A DNA stretch of 20,582 nucleotides, from positions 1 through 20,582 of the forward strand of contig JAIFNF010000180.1 in assembly GCA_020047885.1 (NCBI GenBank), in the 5' to 3' direction. A program made the translations under genes and the position numbers. A model generated the notes under the pieces. That model did not search any database, had not been told where the DNA came from, and saw only the letters and a list, made by a program, of their open reading frames with translations. Source of the stretch: Gammaproteobacteria bacterium. Lineage in GTDB: Bacteria; Pseudomonadota; Gammaproteobacteria; Competibacterales; Competibacteraceae. This document shows, piece by piece, positions 8,264 through 14,863 of this stretch. Numbering within the stretch: the first letter of the stretch is position 1; the number at the start of each line of letters is the position of its first letter.

Positions 8264-8995
8264 ATGTCTATCGCCGTGGTCATTCCTGCTTATTGTGAAG
8301 CGGCAACGATTGCTGACGTCGTCCGTCGCGCCCAACCGTATGTTGCTACGGTGATTGTGGTGGATGATGGGTCGGATGATGAAACCGTGCTTCAGGCCGA
8401 GGCTGCCGGGGCGCAGGTATTGCGGCAACCGCTCAATCAGGGCAAGGGCGCAGCGCTGTGGCGTGGTATGCAGGCGGCGCTGGCGCAGGGCGCAACGGCG
8501 GTGATCACGCTGGACGCCGATGGTCAGCACTGTCCCGAGGATATCCCCAAGTTACTGGAAATCCATCAGCGCCAGCCGGAGCGTTTGGTGATCGCCGCCC
8601 GCCTGGAGCATCGGGAGCGCGCTCCGCGCCTGCGGCGTTTCGCCAACGGCATGGCTGATTTCTGGGTATCCTGGGCCGCAGGTTGCCCCATTCGCGATAC
8701 GCAGTCCGGATTTCGGTTGTATCCAGCAACCCTGTTGCAAAAACTGTTTCCACCGCGTCCCGGTCAGCGGGGTTTTGTGTTTGAGAGCGAGGTTTTGATC
8801 CGGGCGGCGCATTGGGGATCTCGCCCGACGACCGTCGCGGTCGCGACGATTTATCTGACAGCGAGTCGCCCCAGCCATTATCAGCCCTGGCGGGATACCT
8901 GGCGTATTACCCTGATGGTAGCCGGGGAACTCATCAAACGGGGTCTGTATCCGCAGGGTCTGCTGCGGTCGCTGGGCATCGGGTCTTTGCAATAG
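8264..8995 (+). CDS. Family 2 glycosyltransferase (GT-A fold)
   Basis: A 243-residue cytoplasmic or membrane-associated glycosyltransferase of the dolichyl-phosphate-sugar synthase-like GT2 class. The N-terminal VVIPAYCEA strand, the nucleotide-binding D34-D35 in VVDDGSDD, the metal-binding D84-A-D86 in LDADGQH, and the acceptor-region motif DTQSGFRLY (near residue 145) are all visible. No long C-terminal membrane helices are present. It starts two bases after the reductase stop. In many aryl polyene clusters a GT2 and an acyltransferase occur side by side or fused and are thought to attach the polyene to its lipid or sugar anchor. Here the two are separate, and the acyltransferase is at 14864 instead. 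Donor and acceptor sugars cannot be read from the sequence. Confidence 0.9.
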   Translation: MSIAVVIPAYCEAATIADVVRRAQPYVATVIVVDDGSDDETVLQAEAAGAQVLRQPLNQGKGAALWRGMQAALAQGATAVITLDADGQHCPEDIPKLLEIHQRQPERLVIAARLEHRERAPRLRRFANGMADFWVSWAAGCPIRDTQSGFRLYPATLLQKLFPPRPGQRGFVFESEVLIRAAHWGSRPTTVAVATIYLTASRPSHYQPWRDTWRITLMVAGELIKRGLYPQGLLRSLGIGSLQ

Positions 8996-9007
8996 GAGAG
9001 TCAGGCG

Positions 9008-10480
9008 ATGCGGATTTTGCTGGTTAAACCTCAGGCGCATCTTCACACCGTTCTGGGTTTGCAACGGTTCCAATGCCTGGAGCCGTTGGAATTCGGCTAT
9101 CTGGCCGCCGCTATCCCGCCGGAACATCCGGTGCGCGTTCTCGATCTACGGCTGTTCTGGCGGCCGGACGCTGCCCTGATTCGTGAGTTGACCCGGTTCC
9201 AACCGGATCTGGTCGGTTTTACTGCTTACAGCCACGAATCCGGCACGATGAAACGGCTGGCCGCTGTCGTTCGTCGCCTGATGCCGAAAACGCGTATCGT
9301 GATTGGCGGTCATCACGCCACGGTTGCGACCGCGGATTGCAATATTCCCGAGGTTGACTACATAGTGCGCGGCGAGGGCTGTGCGCCGTTCCGTGACCTG
9401 GTTGCAGCGCTGCATCACGGTCATGAACCGGAAGGCATCGCCAACCTGCTGCGAACCGGGGCGCATTTTGACGCTGCCGCCACGGCTGAATGGCCGCGTT
9501 ATCCCGATCCGCGCACCTTGCCATTGCCCCGGCGCGATCTGTGGGACCATCGATCCTATTACTGCGCTTGGGTCTGCGAAAATCCCCGCAACTGGCAAGC
9601 GCTCTATCCCCCGGTAGCGATGGCGCGCACGTCCTACGGCTGCAAGATGACCTGCTCCTTCTGTATCGTGCCGTTCCTGAGCGGCGGCGTTCATCTGCCG
9701 CGAGCCGCTGATGTGGTCGCCGAAGATATTGCGCGGATCCCTGTCGATCATGTCTATTTCGCCGACGATGAGAACTTTATCGATGAAGCATTCGGCTTCG
9801 AACTGGCGGAGGCACTGGAGAAACGCGGTATCCGCAAGCGCTATTTCGCCTGGGCGCGAGCGACGACCATCCTGCGCTACCCGGAATTGTTGCGGCGCTG
9901 GCGGGAAATCGGACTCGATGGCGTTTTCGTTGGCTTCGAATTCGTGACTAACCCGGAACTGAAAGCCGTTCACAAGGGGGGCACGGTCTCACACAATGAA
10001 CGCGCCCTGGATACGCTCCGCGGCTTGGGTATTGCCTGTCATACAGCTTTTATGGTGCGCCCGGAGTACGGCCACGTGGAATTTCAGCGACTGCGCGACT
10101 ATGTGAACGCCATGCCGCCCGCTCAGTGCAGTTTCACCGTCTGCACGCCCTCACCGGGCACGGCGGACTATGCCGCAGCACGTCCAGCGTTCTGGGCGGG
10201 CGATGCCTACGATCTGCATGACTGTATGCATCCGCTGACGCCCACCGCTCTGCCCTTGCGAGAGTTTGGCGAGGTGTTCGCCCGCCAACTGCATGAAGCC
10301 GCGTGGCGCAACCCATTGCGGGTAGAACGTCATCCGATCCGACCCTGGGAACTGGCGCGGGTGATCGTTGCTGAACAGCGCTATGAACAGGCATTCCGGC
10401 GGCTTTATCGTGATTTTCCGCGTGAATTGTGGGACTGGCCGGGTTCGGGCGCGACTGCCGTTTCTGGTCACTGGTGCTAA
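9008..10480 (+). CDS. Cobalamin-binding-domain radical SAM enzyme
   Basis: A 490-residue class B-type radical SAM protein. Residues 1 to about 150 form a B12-binding Rossmann-like domain (MRILLVKP..., VGFTAYSHES, IVIGGHHATV, DYIVRGEG), but the DxHxxG cobalamin-histidine motif is not obvious, as in many members. The radical SAM core follows with C212-x3-C216-x2-C219 (CKMTCSFC) for the [4Fe-4S] cluster, then FADDENF and FVGFEF strands typical of the family. Known relatives methylate unactivated carbons or rearrange rings; the substrate here is unknown. AGGAG at 8994-8998 provides a clear ribosome site nine bases before the ATG. It lies 12 bases after the glycosyltransferase and inside the operon, so a role in modifying the polyene or its lipid anchor is the simplest inference. 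The last 60 residues are Arg/Trp-rich with no recognisable domain. Confidence 0.9.
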   Translation: MRILLVKPQAHLHTVLGLQRFQCLEPLEFGYLAAAIPPEHPVRVLDLRLFWRPDAALIRELTRFQPDLVGFTAYSHESGTMKRLAAVVRRLMPKTRIVIGGHHATVATADCNIPEVDYIVRGEGCAPFRDLVAALHHGHEPEGIANLLRTGAHFDAAATAEWPRYPDPRTLPLPRRDLWDHRSYYCAWVCENPRNWQALYPPVAMARTSYGCKMTCSFCIVPFLSGGVHLPRAADVVAEDIARIPVDHVYFADDENFIDEAFGFELAEALEKRGIRKRYFAWARATTILRYPELLRRWREIGLDGVFVGFEFVTNPELKAVHKGGTVSHNERALDTLRGLGIACHTAFMVRPEYGHVEFQRLRDYVNAMPPAQCSFTVCTPSPGTADYAAARPAFWAGDAYDLHDCMHPLTPTALPLREFGEVFARQLHEAAWRNPLRVERHPIRPWELARVIVAEQRYEQAFRRLYRDFPRELWDWPGSGATAVSGHWC

Positions 10481-10490
10481 TTTTCTGGAT

Positions 10491-10499
10491 TGTTAAAAT
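10491..10499 (+). promoter_or_regulatory. Possible extended -10 promoter before the lipoprotein gene
   Basis: TGTTAAAAT matches an extended -10 element (TGnTATAAT, one mismatch). It lies in the 49-base AT-rich gap between the radical SAM gene and the lipoprotein gene, the first sizeable gap after a run of overlapping genes. No good -35 box is seen at 16-18 bases upstream, so this is weak. Confidence 0.3.
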
Positions 10500-10529
10500 T
10501 GTTAAAAACGAGTTCTTGGGAGCAGTGAA

Positions 10530-10913
10530 ATGAAATTTAAAATGTGGGCAGGTTGCATGATGATCGTTGCGCTGGCCGGCTGTGTCACAAATCCAGTATA
10601 TAACGTGACAGATGCCCCAGTTATGACCACAACCCGTGGTTATAAGGTTAAAGATGTGCGCAGCGCCATTTTGCAGGCTGGCGCCGCACAGGGCTGGCAG
10701 ATGAAGGAAATGCGTCCGGGACTGATTGTCGGTACGCTCAACGTGCGCGACCACCTAGCCCAGGTGGATATCAAATATGATCGGAAGACCTATAGCATCC
10801 TCTACAAGAATAGCTACAACCTGAAGTATGATGGCACCAGCATTCATAAGAATTATAACGACTGGGTGCAGCAACTGAACGCGGCGATTAACGCGCGGAT
10901 GGGATTGTTGTAG
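10530..10913 (+). CDS. Small outer-membrane-type lipoprotein
   Basis: A 127-residue lipoprotein. The signal sequence has lysines at 2 and 4, a hydrophobic core and a lipobox ALAGC with the lipidated Cys at 18. The residue after Cys is Val, not Asp, so sorting to the outer membrane is the default expectation. The mature domain (about residues 40-127) carries a recurrent pattern known from uncharacterised gammaproteobacterial lipoproteins: RSAILQAGAAQGWQM, PGLIVGTLNVR, and a C-terminal IHKNYNDWVQQLNAAI. GGGAG at 10518-10522 precedes the ATG at a normal distance. Its position between the radical SAM gene and the AMP ligase suggests it belongs to the transport or anchoring side of the pathway. 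No enzymatic motif is visible and the function is unknown. Confidence 0.8.
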   Translation: MKFKMWAGCMMIVALAGCVTNPVYNVTDAPVMTTTRGYKVKDVRSAILQAGAAQGWQMKEMRPGLIVGTLNVRDHLAQVDIKYDRKTYSILYKNSYNLKYDGTSIHKNYNDWVQQLNAAINARMGLL

Positions 10914-10919
10914 CAAGTG

Positions 10920-12269
10920 ATGAGTAGCGCTAATCATCGGGGTGGTGTGACCCGCAACTGCAAACTGCCTCTGCTGGCCGCAGCCTCGCTGGAGATGCCC
11001 ATCGCCTGTGGGCGCAATGGCGTCATCAGCCGTGCGGCTTTTCTGCGTCAGGTCGCTGGCGTGGTTCGGCAACTGCCCTCAGCGCGTTTCATCATCAATC
11101 TGTGCGAAGACCGCTACCGATTCCTGGTCGCATTCGCCGCCGTGGGTCTTAACGGCCAGGCCAGTCTGCTGCCGTCGAGTCGGGCGACTCTGCATCTGCG
11201 CCAACTGGCTGATGATTATCCCGATCATGCCCGCATCCGCGACGAGGATGTTGCGCGCTGGTTGATGCTGGAGACATGCGACGATTCGTCTCTCCCAGCG
11301 CTTGAATTGCCCGGCGATCACGTCATGGCCATGGCGTTCACCTCCGGGAGCACCGGTCACGCTAAACCGCATCCCAAGCGCTGGAGTGCACTGGTCAATG
11401 GCGCACGGCAGGCTCGGCAACGCTTTGGTTTTGCGCCTGGCCTAACCGTAGTGGCCACCGTGCCGCCCCAGCACATGTATGGCCTGGAAACCTCGATCAT
11501 GGCGCCACTGACCAGCGGGGTTTGCATCCATACCAGTCGGCCTTTTTTCCCCGAAGATGTGCGCACGGCGCTCAGCGAAACATCGTCGCGCCGGATCCTG
11601 GTGACGACCCCGGTTCATTTGCAGGCCTGTGTTCAGGCGGAACTGCGCTGGCCGGATCTCGCCTTTATTATTTCTGCTACTGCGCCACTGTCCCCGGACT
11701 TGGCGGCTCAGGCTGAACAGGTGTTCAACGCGCCCGTGCTGGAAATTTATGGTTGCACCGAAGCCGGTTCCATCGCCAGTCGTCGCACTCTGGATGGCGA
11801 CAACTGGCGGCTGTATGAGGGGTTTCGGCTGGATGGAGCGACGCTGGCCGGTGCGCATTTGGTGGAACCGACGCCCTTGAACGATGTGATTGAAGTCAGT
11901 AGCGATGATGAGTTCCGCCTGCTGGGTCGCCGTGAGGATCTGGTTAACATCGTCGGCAAGCGCAGTTCGCTGGCCTATCTGAATTATCAGCTCAGTCAGA
12001 TCGAGGGGGTCGTGGAAGGGGTGTTCGTCCAGCCGGACGGCGCGGAGGTGGGGATAGGGCGGTTGGCGGCGGTGGTCGTTGCGCCGAAATTGAGCGCACG
12101 CCAGGCGTTGGCGGCGCTGGCGGAGCGCCTCGATCCGGTGTTCCTGCCTCGCCCGTTGGTGAAAGTTGACGCGTTACCGCGCAATGAAACCGGCAAGCTG
12201 ACGCGGGAGTCGCTGCTGGCGCTGATCAAGCCGGGATATTGTGTAGCGGGAAGCGCCGGTGAACGCTGA
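10920..12269 (+). CDS. Acyl/aryl-AMP ligase (ANL superfamily), likely head-group loading enzyme
   Basis: A 449-residue adenylate-forming enzyme, somewhat shorter than typical 500-residue ligases. The AMP/phosphate loop TSGSTGHAKP starts at T141, the adenine-binding motif EIYGCTEAGS at E275, a hinge-type GRREDLVNIVGKRS near residue 337, and the C-terminal catalytic lysine in RNETGKLTRE. It should activate a carboxylic acid as the adenylate and transfer it to an ACP phosphopantetheine arm. In aryl polyene clusters this gene type supplies the starter unit. With the chorismatase at 13403 in the same cluster, 3- or 4-hydroxybenzoate is the natural candidate substrate (inference). A GTG at 10917 sits directly before the ATG at 10920 and neither has a strong ribosome site, so the start is uncertain by one codon. 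The 3' end overlaps the dehydratase by 11 bases. Confidence 0.88.
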   Translation: MSSANHRGGVTRNCKLPLLAAASLEMPIACGRNGVISRAAFLRQVAGVVRQLPSARFIINLCEDRYRFLVAFAAVGLNGQASLLPSSRATLHLRQLADDYPDHARIRDEDVARWLMLETCDDSSLPALELPGDHVMAMAFTSGSTGHAKPHPKRWSALVNGARQARQRFGFAPGLTVVATVPPQHMYGLETSIMAPLTSGVCIHTSRPFFPEDVRTALSETSSRRILVTTPVHLQACVQAELRWPDLAFIISATAPLSPDLAAQAEQVFNAPVLEIYGCTEAGSIASRRTLDGDNWRLYEGFRLDGATLAGAHLVEPTPLNDVIEVSSDDEFRLLGRREDLVNIVGKRSSLAYLNYQLSQIEGVVEGVFVQPDGAEVGIGRLAAVVVAPKLSARQALAALAERLDPVFLPRPLVKVDALPRNETGKLTRESLLALIKPGYCVAGSAGER

Positions 12270-12561
12270 AAAGTGGGTGGTTATTCCGGCTGATCATCCC
12301 AGTCTGGCCGGGCATTTTCCCGACAATCCCATTGTGCCTGGGGTGGTCATTCTGGATGAGGTGATACAGGCGCTCAACGACTGGCGACCCGACGCCCAAG
12401 CGGTCGGGATGCCCGTCGTGAAATTTCTGGCTCCGCTGCGCCCGGAACAACCTTTCTCATTGTACCTCGTGGAAACCGCTCCTGGTCGGGTGCGGTTTGA
12501 GTGCATCCGCGAGGGCGGGCAGTTATTGGCGCAGGGTCAGATCGCTTTGCGTCCTAAATAA
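12259..12561 (+). CDS. FabA/FabZ-type hotdog 3-hydroxyacyl-ACP dehydratase (ApeI-like)
   Basis: A 100-residue minimal hotdog dehydratase, shorter than FabZ (about 150). The active-site strand GHFPDNPIVPGVVILDE is intact: H19 and, 14 residues later, D33. That is the same spacing as His70/Asp84 of FabA, so the acidic partner is Asp as in FabA and not Glu as in FabZ. It begins with GTG at 12259, overlapping the ligase stop by 11 bases. It is the likely catalytic partner of the ApeP-type protein at 2129, from which it is separated by the body of the operon. Its last 25 bases (12537-12561) overlap, antisense, the 3' end of the methyltransferase gene on the other strand. Whether it also isomerises, as FabA does, cannot be told. 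Confidence 0.85.
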   Translation: MNAEKWVVIPADHPSLAGHFPDNPIVPGVVILDEVIQALNDWRPDAQAVGMPVVKFLAPLRPEQPFSLYLVETAPGRVRFECIREGGQLLAQGQIALRPK

Positions 12562-13286
12562 GTCCGAAACAGATCGAATTCCACACGGCAGTCAGCCTCG
12601 GCAAAGCCGGCGGCGCGGATCGCCTGAGTAATGGTTTCCGGCGGTACGCAATTTTCGATAGTGTCCCAGTAGTAGCGCATCAAGGTCTGCGTGTCCCGCT
12701 CACCCGTCGTCAGTCGGCCCAGCAGCGGAACCAGTCGGCCCAGATAGAACTTGAGCAGGGCGTGTTTCAAGGGGTGCGCGGGGCGGGCGATTTCCAGAAT
12801 CAGCAGGACGCCGCCCGGACGCAGAACCCGGTGGAACTCGCTAAACGTGGTGTTCAGATCAGCAACATGCCGCAAGGCGTAGCCCATGCTGACCAGATCG
12901 ACGGACTGATCTGCAACCGGCAACTGCTCCATCAGTCCCTGCATCAACGGAATATTCAGCAAGCGGCGAACCTCGTCCAGCATTCCCGCGCTCACATCCA
13001 GTCCGATCACCGATTGCGGATCGCCGGTAATGCCCAGCGCCTGGCGAGCCACCAGGCCGGTGCCAATCGCGACATCCAGCACCGTCATGCCCGGTTGCAA
13101 ACCCGCACGGGTTAATTCCCGGCGGCGGTGCCAACTGCCTGAACCCAGCGAGAGTAGCCGATTGACATGATCGTAATAGCGGGCGGTTCGGTCGAACAGC
13201 CCCCGCACAAAAGCCGGGCGTTGCGCCAGATCGGGGTAATAGTCGAGCAGTGGTGGGTGGGGTTTTAGCAGGTCATCGGGTTTCAC
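12537..13286 (-). CDS. UbiE/MenG-like SAM-dependent C-methyltransferase
   Basis: A 249-residue class I methyltransferase of the UbiE/COQ5 type. Residues 30-48 (FDRTARYYDHVNRLLSLG) match the family's FD..A..YD..N...S.G opening, SAM motif I is VLDVAIGTG (69-77), the acidic residue of motif II is D97 in GLDVS, and HRVLRPGG is the post-motif turn. GTG is used as start, with AGGA about eight bases upstream. Genuine UbiE methylates the quinone ring. In a pigment cluster a UbiE-like enzyme could instead C-methylate the aryl head or polyene. It lies on the minus strand, 116 bases downstream of the chorismatase and in the same direction, so the two may be co-transcribed. A role in ubiquinone synthesis fed by 4-hydroxybenzoate is the main alternative. 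That 116-base gap is AT-rich, and I could not pick a convincing promoter or terminator in it. Confidence 0.85.
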   Translation of the reverse strand: MKPDDLLKPHPPLLDYYPDLAQRPAFVRGLFDRTARYYDHVNRLLSLGSGSWHRRRELTRAGLQPGMTVLDVAIGTGLVARQALGITGDPQSVIGLDVSAGMLDEVRRLLNIPLMQGLMEQLPVADQSVDLVSMGYALRHVADLNTTFSEFHRVLRPGGVLLILEIARPAHPLKHALLKFYLGRLVPLLGRLTTGERDTQTLMRYYWDTIENCVPPETITQAIRAAGFAEADCRVEFDLFRTYLGRKAI

Positions 13287-13402
13287 GGCAGCGTTCCTGA
13301 CAGAGTGTTGTATTATTTATCAATAGATTCTGAACTTTATCTTTCCTTTGGCGTCCTGATGGTTCCTCCGTTTCTCAGCGTTAAACCGGATGAGGATCAG
13401 TA

Positions 13403-14380
13403 TTACCGGTCGCCGCCTACCGCCATGCCCTCGATTTCGATCAACAGCTCGCGTCGGCAAATGTCGGCATGCAGGAACAGCAGATCGGCGTCAGCGCCCA
13501 GTGCGCCAACGATGCGGGTGCGCAAGGGTGCCGGATTGAGTTCAGGGCGGCAATAGACTTTGAGCAGCGTCAAGCGCAAGGGTGCTGGAGCGGCACGCTG
13601 AGCCTCAGCCAGCAACGTTTCCAGATTCAGCAACGTCTCGTCCAGTTGGGTCATCAAATCATCATGCTGGCTGGCGTGGCCGACGATGCTGGCGGTGCCG
13701 GAAATGTAGAGATGGCAATCCCGTTGCCCCCAGGTTTTCAACACCGCACGAGAAAAAGAGGGACTGCGCCGGCCGTATTGGGGCGGGTAATGAAAGGCGC
13801 TCATCTGACGGGGGTTTTCAATCTGTATTCCGGGTTGCCGGGCGGCTAGTGCAGATATTCGCAATCCTGGGCGGTAGGTTCCAATAGCGCAGGCCGCTGG
13901 CAGATGCGGTGCGCAATCCGCCAGTTCCGCCATCAGCGCTTGATGTCGGCCTGCACAAAAAGCCCGATAGCGCTCCAGACTAGCGCATTCCTGATTGATA
14001 TCGGGAAAATAGTTCCAGGCACGCAGAATATGTGGGTAACCCAGCGTATGCGCAGCGGTGAGCAAGCGGCGGTAGGCGACGGCGGTCAAGGGTTGCAGAG
14101 CGTCTTGCGCATATTCATCCAGTTGAAGATGCAGAAACGCCGCCTCGCCGTCCTCCGCATAACCTACGCCATTCATCGTCCCGGCGCGCACGGGTGATGG
14201 ACTGAGCCAGACTTCCGAAGTCACCGTAGCGCCCAATTCAATCAGGGGAATCCGGCAGATCCGTGGATCTAAATCGGTCGCTGCCGGTTCACGAAATTGG
14301 ATCAGCGCCAGCAACCGTCCAGCATCCAAGGCATCCATCTCTGGCGTAGCGTGGCGGTAGGTGACCGTAAAGGGAGGCAT
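13403..14380 (-). CDS. Chorismatase / 3-(4-)hydroxybenzoate synthase, XanB2/Hyg5-FkbO family
   Basis: A 325-residue enzyme that should split pyruvate from chorismate. Family marks, in order: WNYFPDIN at 122-129, LERYRAFCAGR at 135-145, ACAIGTYRPGL at 163-173, IENPRQMSAFHYP at 187-199, YGRRSPSFSRA at 202-212, LYISGTASIVGHASQH at 224-239, and a RidA/YjgF-like C-terminal half ending LLIEIEGMA. The likely catalytic Glu is E315, and C308 sits seven residues before it. As I recall, Hyg5 has the same C327/E334 spacing, which would favour hydroxybenzoate formation over the FkbO-type diene product. In Xanthomonas, XanB2 supplies 3-hydroxybenzoate for xanthomonadin and 4-hydroxybenzoate for ubiquinone. 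It is divergently oriented from the acyl carrier protein gene across a 176-base regulatory gap. No strong ribosome site is seen before the ATG. The family is secure; the product isomer is inferred. Confidence 0.9.
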   Translation of the reverse strand: MPPFTVTYRHATPEMDALDAGRLLALIQFREPAATDLDPRICRIPLIELGATVTSEVWLSPSPVRAGTMNGVGYAEDGEAAFLHLQLDEYAQDALQPLTAVAYRRLLTAAHTLGYPHILRAWNYFPDINQECASLERYRAFCAGRHQALMAELADCAPHLPAACAIGTYRPGLRISALAARQPGIQIENPRQMSAFHYPPQYGRRSPSFSRAVLKTWGQRDCHLYISGTASIVGHASQHDDLMTQLDETLLNLETLLAEAQRAAPAPLRLTLLKVYCRPELNPAPLRTRIVGALGADADLLFLHADICRRELLIEIEGMAVGGDR

Positions 14381-14411
14381 GAGGACCGTTTTAGCAAGGC
14401 ATTATGGAAAT

Positions 14412-14427
14412 ATGGGCGAGTTCCCAT
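14412..14427. repeat. Inverted repeat, possible operator between divergent genes
   Basis: ATGGGCGAGTTCCCAT is a perfect 5-bp inverted repeat (ATGGG/CCCAT) with a six-base centre. It lies in the 176-base gap between the chorismatase and the acyl carrier protein genes, closer to the chorismatase start. It could be a small operator, but a repeat this short can arise by chance. Confidence 0.25.
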
Positions 14428-14429
14428 CG

Positions 14430-14458
14430 AGACGTCCAGACATTCAGACGTAAGACGG
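14430..14458. repeat. Short direct repeats AGACGT in the divergent promoter region
   Basis: AGACGT occurs at 14430-14435 and 14446-14451, with CAGAC at 14437-14441 and AGACGG at 14453-14458. The cluster of related hexamers lies just upstream of the probable promoter of the ACP gene. It could be a regulator binding site; the unit is short and spacing irregular. Confidence 0.25.
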
Positions 14459-14481
14459 TAGTCAATTTTTACAACAGGACG

Positions 14482-14490
14482 TGATATAGT
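14482..14490 (+). promoter_or_regulatory. Probable extended -10 promoter for the ACP operon
   Basis: TGATATAGT matches the extended -10 consensus TGnTATAAT at all but one position. No recognisable -35 box is present at the usual spacing, which extended -10 promoters tolerate. It would start transcription near 14497 and leave a leader of about 60 bases before the ATG at 14557. The surrounding 176-base gap is AT-rich compared with the flanking genes. Confidence 0.45.
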
Positions 14491-14546
14491 TTATGGCTCA
14501 ATTTGTCAACCCGGATAGCCCATTCCTACTACGCATCCACTATCAC

Positions 14547-14550
14547 GAGG
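14547..14550 (+). promoter_or_regulatory. Shine-Dalgarno sequence that decides the ACP start
   Basis: GAGG lies six bases before the ATG at 14557. An open frame extends to 14503, but its first 18 codons precede this site and do not resemble an acyl carrier protein. Confidence 0.55.
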
Positions 14551-14556
14551 TCACTC

Positions 14557-14826
14557 ATGGAAGCGCTCTCGCCGTTCGAGCTGGAGGTCGCCCGACTACT
14601 GGTCGAAACCCTGCATCTGGAAGATATCCATCCAGAACATATCGCGCCTGAAGAACCCCTGTTTAACGATGGACTGGGCCTGGATTCTATTGATGCCCTG
14701 GAACTGGCGCTGGCCATCTCCAAAACCTATGGCTTTCAACTGCGTTCTGATGATCAGCAAAACCAACAAGTTTTCGCGTCGCTGCGTACCCTGAGCGCGC
14801 ATATTGCTCTGAACCGCGCCCGCTGA
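14557..14826 (+). CDS. Acyl carrier protein
   Basis: An 89-residue acyl carrier protein that should hold the starter and growing chain on a phosphopantetheine arm. The attachment site is S44 in GLGLDSIDALELA, followed by the usual acidic recognition helix II (D47, E50). The ATG at 14557 is chosen because it is preceded by GAGG and places the four-helix fold at the N-terminus. It is transcribed divergently from the chorismatase and is the first gene of a three-gene run with the acyltransferase fusion and CLF-2. Characterised aryl polyene clusters typically carry two carrier proteins. Only this one is visible here, so a second may lie outside the window or be supplied from fatty acid synthesis. 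No phosphopantetheinyl transferase is present in the window. Confidence 0.93.
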   Translation: MEALSPFELEVARLLVETLHLEDIHPEHIAPEEPLFNDGLGLDSIDALELALAISKTYGFQLRSDDQQNQQVFASLRTLSAHIALNRAR

Positions 14827-14863
14827 TTTCACTGATATTTCCATCGATGATCGAGGATTATCC

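Noticed and set aside
10134..10754. 206-codon minus-strand open frame over the radical SAM end and lipoprotein gene
   Set aside because: Both plus-strand genes have strong family signatures in the covered region; the antisense product is low-complexity with no motif or ribosome site.
13287..13402. Possible promoter for the methyltransferase in an AT-rich gap
   Set aside because: Several TA-rich hexamers are present, but none has a matching -35 at usual spacing, so no site was called.
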